Assembly: GCF_010894405.1 (NCBI RefSeq)
Contig: NZ_JAAIYA010000005.1
Coordinates: 1 to 64,000 of the forward strand
Origin: Pyxidicoccus caerfyrddinensis
GTDB taxonomy: Bacteria; Myxococcota; Myxococcia; Myxococcales; Myxococcaceae
Reading direction: 5' to 3'
DNA length: 64,000 bases
Shown: positions 55,950 to 64,000 of the stretch, one piece after another
Layout of the letters: each line of letters begins with the position of its first letter
Position numbering within the stretch: the first letter of the stretch is position 1
Notes under the pieces: generated by a model
Database searches by the model: none
Seen by the model: only the letters and a program-made list of their open reading frames with translations
What the model was told of the DNA's origin: nothing
Program-made: the position numbers and the translations under genes

Positions 55950-57611
55950 CTACCGGGACGGGGACGGGGGCTCCACCACCACCTGCATGGAGAGCGGGGA
56001 GTGCTCGGTCTCCCAGCGCAGCCACAGCTTGGGACGGGAGGTGGCGTTGGTGGGCCGCTTCACGCACAGGGACAGCCAGTTGCGCTCGCGCAGGTAGTGG
56101 TCGGCGCCCACGGGGAGCAATTCCGTCTGGATGAAGGACGGCAGGTCCTCCACGCCCTCTCCCGCCAGCGTGCGCATGCCGAGGAACTCGAGCATGCCGG
56201 GGGGCGGGTGGACGATGGCGGAGGAAGTCACCTGCTCGATGGCGGCCTCGGCGACGCCGGGGGCGAGGTGCTCCGGGTTGCGCGAGCGGATGAGGCCACG
56301 CGCGCCCACGTGCACGTCGCCGGAGATGACCGTCACCGCGCAGCACGACTCCTTCGCCAGCCGGAAGAGGTCCATGATGAGCCGCGTGCGCTCACCACGG
56401 TGAACGATGGACTCCCACTGGTCGAGCATGTCGTCGCGCAGGTCCATCATCCCCGCGACACGCTCGGCGGCCTGGCCGAAGCGCAGGTGGACCAGGGGCA
56501 CCGAGGACACGACGATGACGTGCCGGTACTTCGAGCCCGCGCTGGCCTGGTGCTCGAGGCGCCATGTGTCGAGGGCGGACCACTGCGCTTCGCTCATCAC
56601 CACGTGCTCGGTCTTCCCGGTGGACTTCACGCGGCTGGTGCGGCCGCTGCGCAGGTCCAGCATCACCACGTCGAGGTCGCACTCGTCGCCGGTGAAGCGC
56701 ACGGTGCGCAGGTAGTGCGTCTCGCCCGGCTTGCGCTCGCGGGGCGTCTTGTCGGCGGTTCGCAGGCCACCGAGCTGGAAGGCCTCGAAGGTGAGCGCGG
56801 CGGCGCTGTAGAGGGTGCGGTACCAGGGGCTGGCCTGGAGCTTCTCGTGCGAGCCCCAGCCGTCGAAGATGTCGTGGTCATCCCACGTGAAGAGGCCGGG
56901 CACGCGCGCCAGCATGGGGGCGATGCCGGCGGTGCCGCTCCAGCGCTCGCAGTACAGCTCCACGTAGCGGGCGACCATGTCGTCGTGGAAGTGGGCGGGC
57001 AGCTCGCAGATGAGCTTCTTCTCCAGGGACAGCTTGCGGAAGTCGACCAGCTCCTGCGAGGCGTACCAGATGGAGTCCGCGTACACCTGGTCTCCGCCGC
57101 CGATGAGCAGGTGGAAGCCGCCGGTGGCGTCTTCGTGCTGCTCGCGCATGTCCTCCCAGCAGGCGAAGGGGTGCCCCATCTTCGACACCGCCTTCCACGC
57201 CTCGGCGCTACCGCCGCCGTTGCAGGAGAAGAAGGCCGCGCGCGGCTGGGTGCCCCGCTCCGGCACGACGACGTCCTTCACGTCGTCCACGCCTTCGAGC
57301 GGGGTGGCGCCGTCCACGGGGACGAAGCGGTAGGCCACGCGCGTCGGGTGGGGGGCGCGAGGGAGGGAGACGTTCCACTTCCACAGCACGCCGGCCATGG
57401 GGCTCTTGAGGGCGGAGAAGTCGGCGGCCAGCTTGGGGTCGGTGATGACGGCGCCGGGGAGCTCCTGCGCGTCCCTGTCGAGGAACATGAGCCGCAGCGG
57501 AGGAGGCTTCGTGGGGTCCGTGCCGGAGAGGTACAGGTTGACGGAGAAGGTCCACGTGTCCGTGGACTGCGCGTCCGTCATGTACAGCATCGGCCCGAGC
57601 AGCTTCTTCAT
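55950..57611 (-). CDS. PhoD-like phosphatase (alkaline phosphatase D superfamily)
   Basis: A 553-residue metallophosphatase-like protein. An N-terminal beta-domain (about 1-140) is followed by metal-site motifs LIGGGDQVYADS, TWDDHDIFDGWG, VVSSVPLVHL and VISGDVHVGARG, the order seen in PhoD-like enzymes. It has no Sec or Tat signal. The sequence differs from the phosphatase at 1139-2695 and looks like the cytoplasmic PhoD-related branch found in fungi and bacteria. GGGGGAG lies before ATG 57611. The substrate is unknown. Confidence 0.88.
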   Translation of the reverse strand: MKKLLGPMLYMTDAQSTDTWTFSVNLYLSGTDPTKPPPLRLMFLDRDAQELPGAVITDPKLAADFSALKSPMAGVLWKWNVSLPRAPHPTRVAYRFVPVDGATPLEGVDDVKDVVVPERGTQPRAAFFSCNGGGSAEAWKAVSKMGHPFACWEDMREQHEDATGGFHLLIGGGDQVYADSIWYASQELVDFRKLSLEKKLICELPAHFHDDMVARYVELYCERWSGTAGIAPMLARVPGLFTWDDHDIFDGWGSHEKLQASPWYRTLYSAAALTFEAFQLGGLRTADKTPRERKPGETHYLRTVRFTGDECDLDVVMLDLRSGRTSRVKSTGKTEHVVMSEAQWSALDTWRLEHQASAGSKYRHVIVVSSVPLVHLRFGQAAERVAGMMDLRDDMLDQWESIVHRGERTRLIMDLFRLAKESCCAVTVISGDVHVGARGLIRSRNPEHLAPGVAEAAIEQVTSSAIVHPPPGMLEFLGMRTLAGEGVEDLPSFIQTELLPVGADHYLRERNWLSLCVKRPTNATSRPKLWLRWETEHSPLSMQVVVEPPSPSR

Positions 57612-57740
57612 GGCTCCCCCCTGCGAGTGCGCCAGGGCCCATGTGCCCCAGAGCGAGAGGGATTCTAGCGCGGTGGAGACTTCACGCGGAGCGTGGGTGG
57701 TGTCCCCAAGTTGCCCACAGCCCTCAGGGCAGGCAGGCGT

Positions 57741-58745
57741 TCACTTCCCGAGGAAGCCGAGCAGCGCGGAGTGAAACTTCTCCGGCGCCTCGAAGTGGGG
57801 GATGTGGCCCACGCCGGGAAGCTCCGTCAGCGTCGCGTTGGGGATGGCCTTCGCCACCGCCTTGCCGAGTTGAGGGTACTGGCCCAGCGTCGCGGCGACA
57901 TCGGCGGGCACCTTGCCGCGGCCGATATAGGTGCGGTCCTCCTGGCCGATGACGAGCAGGGTGCGCGGCTTCACGAGGGGGAACTCGTGGGAGACGGGCT
58001 GCTCGTAGATCATCTGCGACGTGGCGGCGGCGACCCAGGCGAGGCGCGGGTACTCACCGCTCTGGAGCTGCCGGGCGAAGATTTGAACCCAGACGTCGTA
58101 CTCGGGCTTCCACTTCACGTAGTACGTCTGGTGGTACTTGCGAGTGCCCTCCTCGGTGGCCTGGAGCTGCTCGCGGTAGTAGGCCTCGGTGGACTGCCAG
58201 GGGACCTTCTCGCGGTAGTCCTCGAGACCGATGGGGTTCTCCAGCACGAGGTGCGTGGTGGTCTCCGGGTACATGAGGGCGAAGCGCGTGGCGACCATGC
58301 CGCCCATGGAGTGGCCGACAACGGCGGTCTCCTTGATGCCGAGCGTGTCGAGCAGCTTCTTCGTCAGTGAGGCGAGGGTGTGGAAGCTGTAGTGGATGTC
58401 CGGCTTGGAGGAGCGGCCGAAGCCCAGCTGGTCCGGGACGACGACGCGGTAGCCGGCGGCGGTGAGGGCGCGGATGGTGCCCTCCCAGTACGCGCCGAAG
58501 AAGTTCTTCCCGTGGAGCAGGATGACGGTGCGCCCGTTGGCGCGGCCCGTGGGCTTCACGTCCATGTACGCCATGCGCAGGTCCTGGCCCTCCAGCGTGA
58601 CGGGGAGGAACTGCACGGGGAACGGGGAGGGGAGTCCTTCGAGTGCAATGCCGAGCGGCTCGGCGACACGGCGCTCCTGCGCGAGGGCGGGCGCGGTGGT
58701 CAACAGCAGGGCCGCGAGGACCAGGACGGGGGGACGCGTGAGCAT
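57741..58745 (-). CDS. exported alpha/beta hydrolase
   Basis: A 334-residue hydrolase with a Sec signal (PVLVLAALLLTTAPALAQ), so periplasmic or secreted. The oxyanion strand is VILLHGKNFFG, the nucleophile elbow GHSMGGMV, the acid lies near VIGQEDRTYIG and the His is in PGVGHIPHFEAPEKF. All triad members are present. It is close to epoxide-hydrolase-like or haloperoxidase-like lipases, with the substrate unknown. It is followed on the same strand by the PhoD-like gene after about 130 bases. Confidence 0.9.
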   Translation of the reverse strand: MLTRPPVLVLAALLLTTAPALAQERRVAEPLGIALEGLPSPFPVQFLPVTLEGQDLRMAYMDVKPTGRANGRTVILLHGKNFFGAYWEGTIRALTAAGYRVVVPDQLGFGRSSKPDIHYSFHTLASLTKKLLDTLGIKETAVVGHSMGGMVATRFALMYPETTTHLVLENPIGLEDYREKVPWQSTEAYYREQLQATEEGTRKYHQTYYVKWKPEYDVWVQIFARQLQSGEYPRLAWVAAATSQMIYEQPVSHEFPLVKPRTLLVIGQEDRTYIGRGKVPADVAATLGQYPQLGKAVAKAIPNATLTELPGVGHIPHFEAPEKFHSALLGFLGK

Positions 58746-58824
58746 GGCCCGGGTGTAACGCGAGGAGCCGAGGCCCGCACGTGTCGGTCGGCCCGCGTGT
58801 CCAGCGGTGGACCGCGCGGGCCGT

Positions 58825-60069
58825 CTACGTGCTGGCGTTGTCGAAGCTGCGCGGCCGCATGAAGCGCAGCGTCAGCACGAGCGCGAGGAACAGGACGCTG
58901 GAGCTCACCATGACGAAGCGAAGGCCCACGCGGTCCGCCAGCGCGCCCAGCCCCCACACGCCCGCCGCGTACCCGCCACCGAGCACCATGCTGTAGATGC
59001 TGCTCATCCGCGCCTGCAGCTCGCGCGGCACGCGGGACTGACAGTACGAGTTCAACCCCGTCATCATCATCATGTAGCTGGCGCCGAGCAGGACGATGCC
59101 CACCGCCGCCACGTGCAGCGTCGGGGACAGCCAGTACAGCGCCGACACCGCGCCAATCGCGAGCGAGATGATTCCCAGCAGCCGCCGCTGTCCCAGCGTG
59201 TCCACCAGCGTGCCCACCACCAGCGCCGCCGTCACCGCGCCCGCGCCCTGGCAGGAGACGAGCATCGACGTGGCCCCAGCGCCCTGACCGAACTCGCGGA
59301 TGGCGAACACCGGCACCAGGCCGATGAAGGGCGCCACCAGGCCCGCGACGAGCAGCGTGCCCCACAGCATCAGCGAGATGTCCGGGTCCGCCCGCACCAC
59401 CGAGAAGCCGTGCGCAATCTGCTTCCACAGATTCTGCGCCACCTTGCCCATGTCCCGCGGCGGCATCCGCACGCGAGACAGCGCCACCAGCACCGCGAGG
59501 AAGGACAGGGTGTTGATGAGCAGCGCCCAGGACGCGCCCCCCGTCGCCAGCACGAGCCCCGCCAGCGCCGGGCCGATGATGCGCCCCAGGTTGTACTGCG
59601 CCGAGTTGAGGCTCACCGCGCTGTGCAAGTCGCGCGGAGGCACCAGCTCCGCGAGCATCGCGGAGAAGGCCGGGCTGATGAGCGTGCTCGCGCAGCCGTT
59701 GAGCAGCGAGACGACACCCACCGCGTGCACGCTGAGCTGGTGCGTGAAGGCCAGCAGCGTCAGCACCCCCGCGAGCAGCAGCTGCACCACCGTGCCCAGC
59801 GCCACGTACGCGCGCCGGTCGAACCGGTCCGCGAGCGCACCGCCCAGGGGCGACAGAATCACCGAGGGCAGGAAGGTGAGGGCGGCGATGCCGCCGGTCC
59901 ACTCGGCGCGGCCCGTCTCCTGCGTGACGTACACGCCCATGGCGACGGCTTCCATCCAGGTGCCGATGGTGGAGACCAGCGCGCCCAGCCAGACAGCGAA
60001 GTAGCCGGGGTGGTCGAAGGCGCGAAGCGAGGAGAGACGTGGCAGTCGGAGTGCGCGCACGGCGAACAT
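58825..60069 (-). CDS. MFS transporter (EntS-like, MFS_3 group)
   Basis: A 414-residue inner-membrane protein with about 12 transmembrane helices. It starts FDHPGYFAVWLGALVSTIGTW and has motif A GGALADRFDRR after helix 2 and a related LVDTLGQRRL in the second half. The NLGRIIGPALAG segment is typical of the group that includes enterobactin exporter EntS. It is probably an exporter driven by the proton gradient; its substrate cannot be read. It stands upstream of the alpha/beta hydrolase gene on the same strand. Confidence 0.9.
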   Translation of the reverse strand: MFAVRALRLPRLSSLRAFDHPGYFAVWLGALVSTIGTWMEAVAMGVYVTQETGRAEWTGGIAALTFLPSVILSPLGGALADRFDRRAYVALGTVVQLLLAGVLTLLAFTHQLSVHAVGVVSLLNGCASTLISPAFSAMLAELVPPRDLHSAVSLNSAQYNLGRIIGPALAGLVLATGGASWALLINTLSFLAVLVALSRVRMPPRDMGKVAQNLWKQIAHGFSVVRADPDISLMLWGTLLVAGLVAPFIGLVPVFAIREFGQGAGATSMLVSCQGAGAVTAALVVGTLVDTLGQRRLLGIISLAIGAVSALYWLSPTLHVAAVGIVLLGASYMMMMTGLNSYCQSRVPRELQARMSSIYSMVLGGGYAAGVWGLGALADRVGLRFVMVSSSVLFLALVLTLRFMRPRSFDNAST

Positions 60070-60259
60070 CCTTGTATCGCACGGAGACCACGCGCGCCCT
60101 CATGACTCGCGTCATGCTTTGAGCCGCAATCACGCGTCCGGCAGAGGGGCCAGCAGCCGGGCTTCACCGTGCATCGGGAGACCGCACACGGACGGCGCAG
60201 GCGGCCCGGACGTGACAGGTCTCTCGCGGTACACGCGGAATCTGTGCCGAAGGAAACCG

Positions 60260-60283
60260 GCGCACCCGTGGGCACGGGTGCGC
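60260..60283 (-). terminator. intrinsic terminator after the CapA-like gene
   Basis: A perfect 10-bp stem (GCGCACCCGT at 60260-60269 with its complement at 60274-60283) encloses a 4-base loop. It lies about 48 bases after the stop of the leftward CapA-like gene and is followed on that strand by GGTTTCCTT. Confidence 0.6.
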
Positions 60284-60330
60284 GGAGGTCGGGAAGGCTC
60301 GGCGTCAGCGCGTGCGGACGCGGCCCGGTA

Positions 60331-62325
60331 TCAGCGTGCGCTGACGGGGCCCTTGCCCGCGGGCTTCACGGTGCCGTCCTCGGAGATGCGCGCGCCCGTG
60401 TCGGGGAAGTCCTCGGAGGTGAGGCCGCGGACGAGGGGGATGACGGCGCCCGCCGGGTCCGGCTGGGCAATGCCCTCGCCCACCTGCTTCGTGGGGAGGA
60501 TGCGGGCGGACTCGAAGCGGCCGTCGCCGTGGAGCTCCACCTCCAGCACCATGCCCAGCCCCTGCGCGCCCGACAGGGTGAAGCGGCCGTAGGTGGCGAA
60601 GTTCCCCAGCGAGTAGGCGATGAGCCGGCCCTTGTAGAACTCCATGCCGCGCACCACGTGCGGGCCGTGGCCGATGACCAGGTGCGCGCCCGCGTCCACC
60701 ACCGCGCGGGTGAAGGTGCGTAGGTCACCGCGGTCCTCGCCGAAGAACATCTCGCGCCCGTCCGGCACGTGGAGCGCCTTGCTGCCCTCGGCGCCGCCGT
60801 GGAAGGAGACGATGACGAGGTCATGCTCCGCCGCGGCCGCGCTCACCAGCGCCGTGGCCGTGGCCAGGTTGTTGAGGTGGTTGCACGAGGGCGACGTGTG
60901 GAAGGCCACCACGCCGATGCGCAGCCCGTTGCGCTCCACCGTGGCCACCGAGCCCGGCGGGCCGCTCCAGGGAATGCCCAGCGCGTCGAGCGTGGACTCC
61001 GTCTCGCGGCGGCACAGCTCGCCGAAGTCGCCGGAGTGGTTGTTCGCGGTGGAGGCCACATCCACACCGGCCTCCTTGAGGACCTGCCCATATGCAGTAG
61101 GCGAGCGGAACGCGTAGCAGTTGCCCTTGGAGCGGCACTTGGTCGTCTTGCCGCCGTCGCACAGCGGGCCCTCGAGGTTGACGAAGGTGAGGTCCGCGTC
61201 CTCGAGCAGCGGGCGCACGCCGGTGATGACGCTGGCGGGGCTCTCGGGGGGCAGGTGGCCTTCGGGCACGGTGGTGCCGAGCATGACGTCACCCACGGCG
61301 CGGATGCGCACCTTCGCGCCCGGAGGCGGGGGAGGGCGGTTGCTGGCCTGCGGCGCGCGGGAGAGCTTCTCCTGGAGGGCGGCCTGGCCCTGCGCCTGCG
61401 CGAGCGCGGTCTCCAGGTCCGCGTGGTCAGGGTCCAGCTTCTTCACCTCGGTCCACTGCGCGAGCGCATCCGTCCAGCGGCCCTCCACCTGGTACGCCCA
61501 GCCCAGCTCCCAGCGGCAGTCCACGCGCGAGGGCGCGGCCTCCACGCAGGCAGACAGCTCGGTGATGGCGGTGCGCGTGTCCTTCGCCTGGAGCGCCGCG
61601 AGGCCGCGGGAGTAGCTCGCGTCCACGTCGACCACGGGGGGAGCGGTGGGGGGCGTGCGCAGGGCCACGGCGGCGGCGCGCACGGCACTGACCGCGGCCT
61701 CGGCGGCGACGCGGCCGACGTCGGAGACGATGGCGTCGGGAGTCGGCGGTGCGGACTCCGGCGCGGCGGCGGGGGGTGTCGTCTCCTGAGGCGCGGCGAC
61801 GGTACCCGCCGCGTGAATCACGCTCGCGGTGTCACTCGCCGTGCCCGCGGCCACGACGACGGCATCCGTGCCGAGCGCGGCGGGACGCAGGCTCACCGCG
61901 GCCTCACGCGTCGCACCGAACGCTGCTCCCGCGAGGATGTTGGCTTGGGCATCGCGAACCGCGGCCTTCACGGACGCACTGCCCGCGAGCACGGCGGCAC
62001 TGGCGATGCGAGCCCGAGCGACATCCATCACCGCGGCCTTCACGGACCTGTCGCCCGCGAGCGAGGCGGCGGCCACCGTGCCCTCGGAGTCGGAGCTGTT
62101 CTGGAGCGCCGCGCGCACGGACGCGGTACCCGCGGCGGTGATGGCCGGCTTCGAAGCAGCGTCCTCTCGGAGCGCGGCTTTCACGGATGCGGTGCCCGCG
62201 GTGGAGAGCAGCTCGGCGGTGCGCGCCTGTGCTGTGGAGAAGTTGTGGATGGAAGCGGGCTCGCGCGCCGAGGGAGCACCCGGCGTGGTGGCGAGCGCCA
62301 GCATCAGGAAGACGGACGAGGGCAT
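60331..62325 (-). CDS. CapA-family (PGA_cap) protein with N-terminal repeat region and TPR
   Basis: A 664-residue exported protein. A weak signal is followed by an Ala-rich region (about 40-165) with four or five imperfect repeats of AGTASVKAAL. A Pro-rich linker (about 175-225) and a TPR-like region (YSRGLAALQAKDTRTAITEL, LGWAYQVEGRWTDAL) come next. The C-terminal metallophosphatase-related CapA domain has IRAVGDVMLG, VNLEGPLCD, STANNHSGDFG, VSFHGGAEGS and IGHGPHVVRGMEFY. CapA domains are linked to poly-gamma-glutamate or capsule handling, but the substrate here is unknown. It stands alone with a terminator behind it. Confidence 0.88.
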   Translation of the reverse strand: MPSSVFLMLALATTPGAPSAREPASIHNFSTAQARTAELLSTAGTASVKAALREDAASKPAITAAGTASVRAALQNSSDSEGTVAAASLAGDRSVKAAVMDVARARIASAAVLAGSASVKAAVRDAQANILAGAAFGATREAAVSLRPAALGTDAVVVAAGTASDTASVIHAAGTVAAPQETTPPAAAPESAPPTPDAIVSDVGRVAAEAAVSAVRAAAVALRTPPTAPPVVDVDASYSRGLAALQAKDTRTAITELSACVEAAPSRVDCRWELGWAYQVEGRWTDALAQWTEVKKLDPDHADLETALAQAQGQAALQEKLSRAPQASNRPPPPPGAKVRIRAVGDVMLGTTVPEGHLPPESPASVITGVRPLLEDADLTFVNLEGPLCDGGKTTKCRSKGNCYAFRSPTAYGQVLKEAGVDVASTANNHSGDFGELCRRETESTLDALGIPWSGPPGSVATVERNGLRIGVVAFHTSPSCNHLNNLATATALVSAAAAEHDLVIVSFHGGAEGSKALHVPDGREMFFGEDRGDLRTFTRAVVDAGAHLVIGHGPHVVRGMEFYKGRLIAYSLGNFATYGRFTLSGAQGLGMVLEVELHGDGRFESARILPTKQVGEGIAQPDPAGAVIPLVRGLTSEDFPDTGARISEDGTVKPAGKGPVSAR

Positions 62326-62406
62326 GGCCCGCGCATCTTACGGGCCGTCCGGGCGTCCGGGGGCGATTGGCATGCGCTCGCCCCATCGGCAGCCGGGCAG
62401 GCGACA

Positions 62407-62437
62407 CACACCCCATCAGTCAGGGTGATGGGGTGTG
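62407..62437. terminator. hairpin between the DoxX and CapA-like genes
   Basis: A perfect 12-bp stem (CACACCCCATCA at 62407-62418 with its complement at 62426-62437) encloses a 7-base loop. It lies 35 bases past the stop of the leftward DoxX gene. There is no T tract, so termination is probable but unproven. Confidence 0.5.
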
Positions 62438-62472
62438 CGGCACCGGGCAGGCATACCAGCGGTTGAGACGGC

Positions 62473-62979
62473 TCAGCCGAGCAGGTCCAGCAGCAGCGAG
62501 CGGCTCCGCTGGCGCGGCAGCAGGCGCAGGCGGCGCAACTCCTTGCGCTTCACCTTGCGCTCCAGGGCGCTGTGCACGGAGAGCTGACCGGGCCCGCGCA
62601 GCAGCAGCCCGAGCGCGATGGAGCACAGCGCGAGGTTGAACTCGAAGCCGCCCTTGGTGTTGTCGAAGCCCTTGGACCCGTGGACCTTGGCGATGGCGAA
62701 CGCCTGGGTGACGAGCACGCCCAGCGCGGCGGGCCGGGTGGCAAAGCCGAGGATGGCGCTCACGCCCGCAATCAACTCGGTGATGCCCGTGGCCAGCACC
62801 AGGGGCCGGGCCGGCTTGAGGCCGACCTGCTCGAAGAAGCCCGCGGTCTGCTCCGTCCCCTCCTTGCGGAGCTTGCTCAGCCCGTGCACCACCATCGTCG
62901 TCCCGAGCGACAGGCGCGGTGGCAGCAGGGCCGCTGACTTCAGGATGCTCGGTTGCTCGGTCAGGGATGCCACGTTCAT
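62473..62979 (-). CDS. DoxX family membrane protein
   Basis: A 168-residue protein with four transmembrane helices in the DoxX arrangement: PRLSLGTTMVVHGLSKLRK, LVLATGITELIAGVSAILGF, PAALGVLVTQAFAIAK and FNLALCSIALGLLLRGPG. The C terminus is basic. DoxX proteins are associated with redox or quinone-linked processes, with no firm activity here. AAGGAGG lies 7 bases before ATG 62979, which is better than the in-frame GTG at 62985. Confidence 0.9.
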   Translation of the reverse strand: MNVASLTEQPSILKSAALLPPRLSLGTTMVVHGLSKLRKEGTEQTAGFFEQVGLKPARPLVLATGITELIAGVSAILGFATRPAALGVLVTQAFAIAKVHGSKGFDNTKGGFEFNLALCSIALGLLLRGPGQLSVHSALERKVKRKELRRLRLLPRQRSRSLLLDLLG

Positions 62980-63208
62980 TCCCACTCCTCCTTGAGGCGG
63001 CCTGAGGCCAGTCCGGAAACCTGGGTACGTTGGGGTCGGTCGCTCCCCATGGCACCCGGAGTCACTCCCTCCTCACTCGCCGAGCAGGCGGGCCGGCGTG
63101 GTTGCTCGCGAGCCAACGCAGGCCGCGCCCATGCCGAGGGCACCTCCGAGGAGACGCGCATCCGGAGTGACTCGACCCGGGTGCGGACTGGCGCGAGACT
63201 CCTTCGCC

Positions 63209-64000
63209 ATGTCCCTGCGTTGGCCGTTCCTGTTGCTGTTGCTGTCCGTCCCGGCTCTCGCGCAGGACGGTGTCGCCGTCCGGGTGCGCTGTCCGGAGAA
63301 GTGCACCGTGGTGCTCGATGGGAAGCACGGGCGGCGGGTGATGGACTCGACGTGGGAGTTCGATGGCATCGCGCCAGGCACGCGGCGCGTGGAGACCACG
63401 GGCATGTTGGGCCGTCCGCTCGCCAGCGGGTTCGCGGACATCCCGGACGTGGCGGAGGCGGAGGTCTTCATCGCGAGCAACAAGCGCATCGTGGTGGAGC
63501 GGGGCAGCACCAGCCCGCCCGGCACACCGGCATGGGCGGAAGGGAAGGGCGCGAGGCCGCGAGAGAAGGTCGGAGCGGGAGAGAAGAGCGTGGCCATCGT
63601 GAGGTGTCCCGAGGACTGCACGGTGCTGCTCGACGGACGCCGGGGTCTGGGACGGGATGGCCGCACGTGGGAGTTCAAGGACGTGGAGCCGGGACGCCGG
63701 CGCGTGGAGGCGAATGCCGCCTTGTTGAACCGGCGGCTCTTCGTCGGCTACGTGGACATGCCCGCGGGCGCCAGGGCGACCTTCTACGGGGACTCGAAGG
63801 GGAACCTGAGGCTCACGGAGGACCGGAGCCTGGAAGCGGCGGGGCAGGCTCGCAGCGGAGGGGAGTCACACCTCAACGTGCGCTGCCAGAAGCCGTGCAC
63901 GGTGTCGCTCGACGGAGCGCGGCGCGGTGCGAGCAACGCGACGAGCGTGGTCATCCGTGACGTGGAGGCCGGAGCGCATGACCTGGAGGTGGTCTTCACG
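63209..64000 (+). CDS. exported PEGA-like repeat protein, 3' end beyond the window
   Basis: The frame is open from ATG 63209 to the window edge, at least 264 residues with no stop. It begins with a Sec signal (WPFLLLLLSVPALAQ). Three similar units follow, each opening with VRC, then CTV and LDG: residues 26-36 (VRCPEKCTVVLDG), 131-141 (VRCPEDCTVLLDG) and 224-234 (VRCQKPCTVSLDG). Each unit has a C-x3-C pair and a later V-E-x-G-x-R/H-x-V/L turn, as in PEGA beta-sandwich repeats. It is periplasmic or surface-located by prediction. Function is unknown. Confidence 0.72.
   Translation, partial: MSLRWPFLLLLLSVPALAQDGVAVRVRCPEKCTVVLDGKHGRRVMDSTWEFDGIAPGTRRVETTGMLGRPLASGFADIPDVAEAEVFIASNKRIVVERGSTSPPGTPAWAEGKGARPREKVGAGEKSVAIVRCPEDCTVLLDGRRGLGRDGRTWEFKDVEPGRRRVEANAALLNRRLFVGYVDMPAGARATFYGDSKGNLRLTEDRSLEAAGQARSGGESHLNVRCQKPCTVSLDGARRGASNATSVVIRDVEAGAHDLEVVFT

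Overview
This window is high-GC bacterial DNA, very probably from a delta-proteobacterial myxobacterium close to Myxococcus, Corallococcus or Pyxidicoccus. The reasons are the extreme third-position GC with long meaningless antisense frames, many lipoprotein and beta-barrel genes, a SitA-like lipoprotein toxin, Uma2, CotH, DUF2267 and DUF4382 families, and a dnaA neighbourhood in the order mnmE, small ORF, jag, yidC, yidD, rnpA, rpmH, then divergent dnaA. The last block marks the chromosomal replication origin region, with the rpmH-dnaA gap at about 27951-28437. This genus-level placement is inference.

Layout. 1-2700: an alpha/beta hydrolase behind a palindromic operator-like site, and a PhoD-type phosphatase on the other strand. 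3016-11545: a type I restriction-modification operon, hsdM-hsdS-hsdR, interrupted between hsdS and hsdR by a lipoprotein carrying a C-terminal Tox-REase-5 nuclease domain and its Imm52 immunity gene. 11591-22548: GST, CotH, a fused M16 protease, metallophosphoesterase, SppA, cysteine dioxygenase, a PilB N-domain-like protein and a Uma2 protein. 22626-29790: the origin block. MnmE (tRNA wobble uridine), YidC/YidD/KhpB (membrane insertion and RNA binding), RnpA (RNase P) and L34 are all read leftwards, and DnaA is read rightwards.

29929-43122: mostly cell-envelope and hypothetical genes. They include a repeat-bearing HEAT-like protein, a CBS protein, DUF2267, a secretin-N-domain protein, a lipoprotein, a KefB-like antiporter, an AraC regulator, a beta-helix protein, an outer-membrane barrel and membrane proteins. 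43551-48996: a translationally coupled jetA-jetB-jetC operon (Wadjet/MksFEB-type SMC complex) with no jetD nuclease gene next to it. 49021-52275: a large metzincin-like protease divergent from a small protein. 52424-55362: a coupled pair of M16 proteases, one active-site-bearing and one not. 55501-64000: a small hypothetical, a second PhoD-like phosphatase, an exported alpha/beta hydrolase, an MFS exporter, a CapA-like protein with an N-terminal repeat region, a DoxX protein, and a repeat protein that runs off the right edge.

The most interesting items are the toxin-immunity cassette embedded inside the type I RM operon, the JetABC operon without JetD, degenerate motifs in MnmE and KhpB of the origin block, and several tandem or palindromic repeats. 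All functions are called from sequence motifs by eye; no database search or alignment was run.
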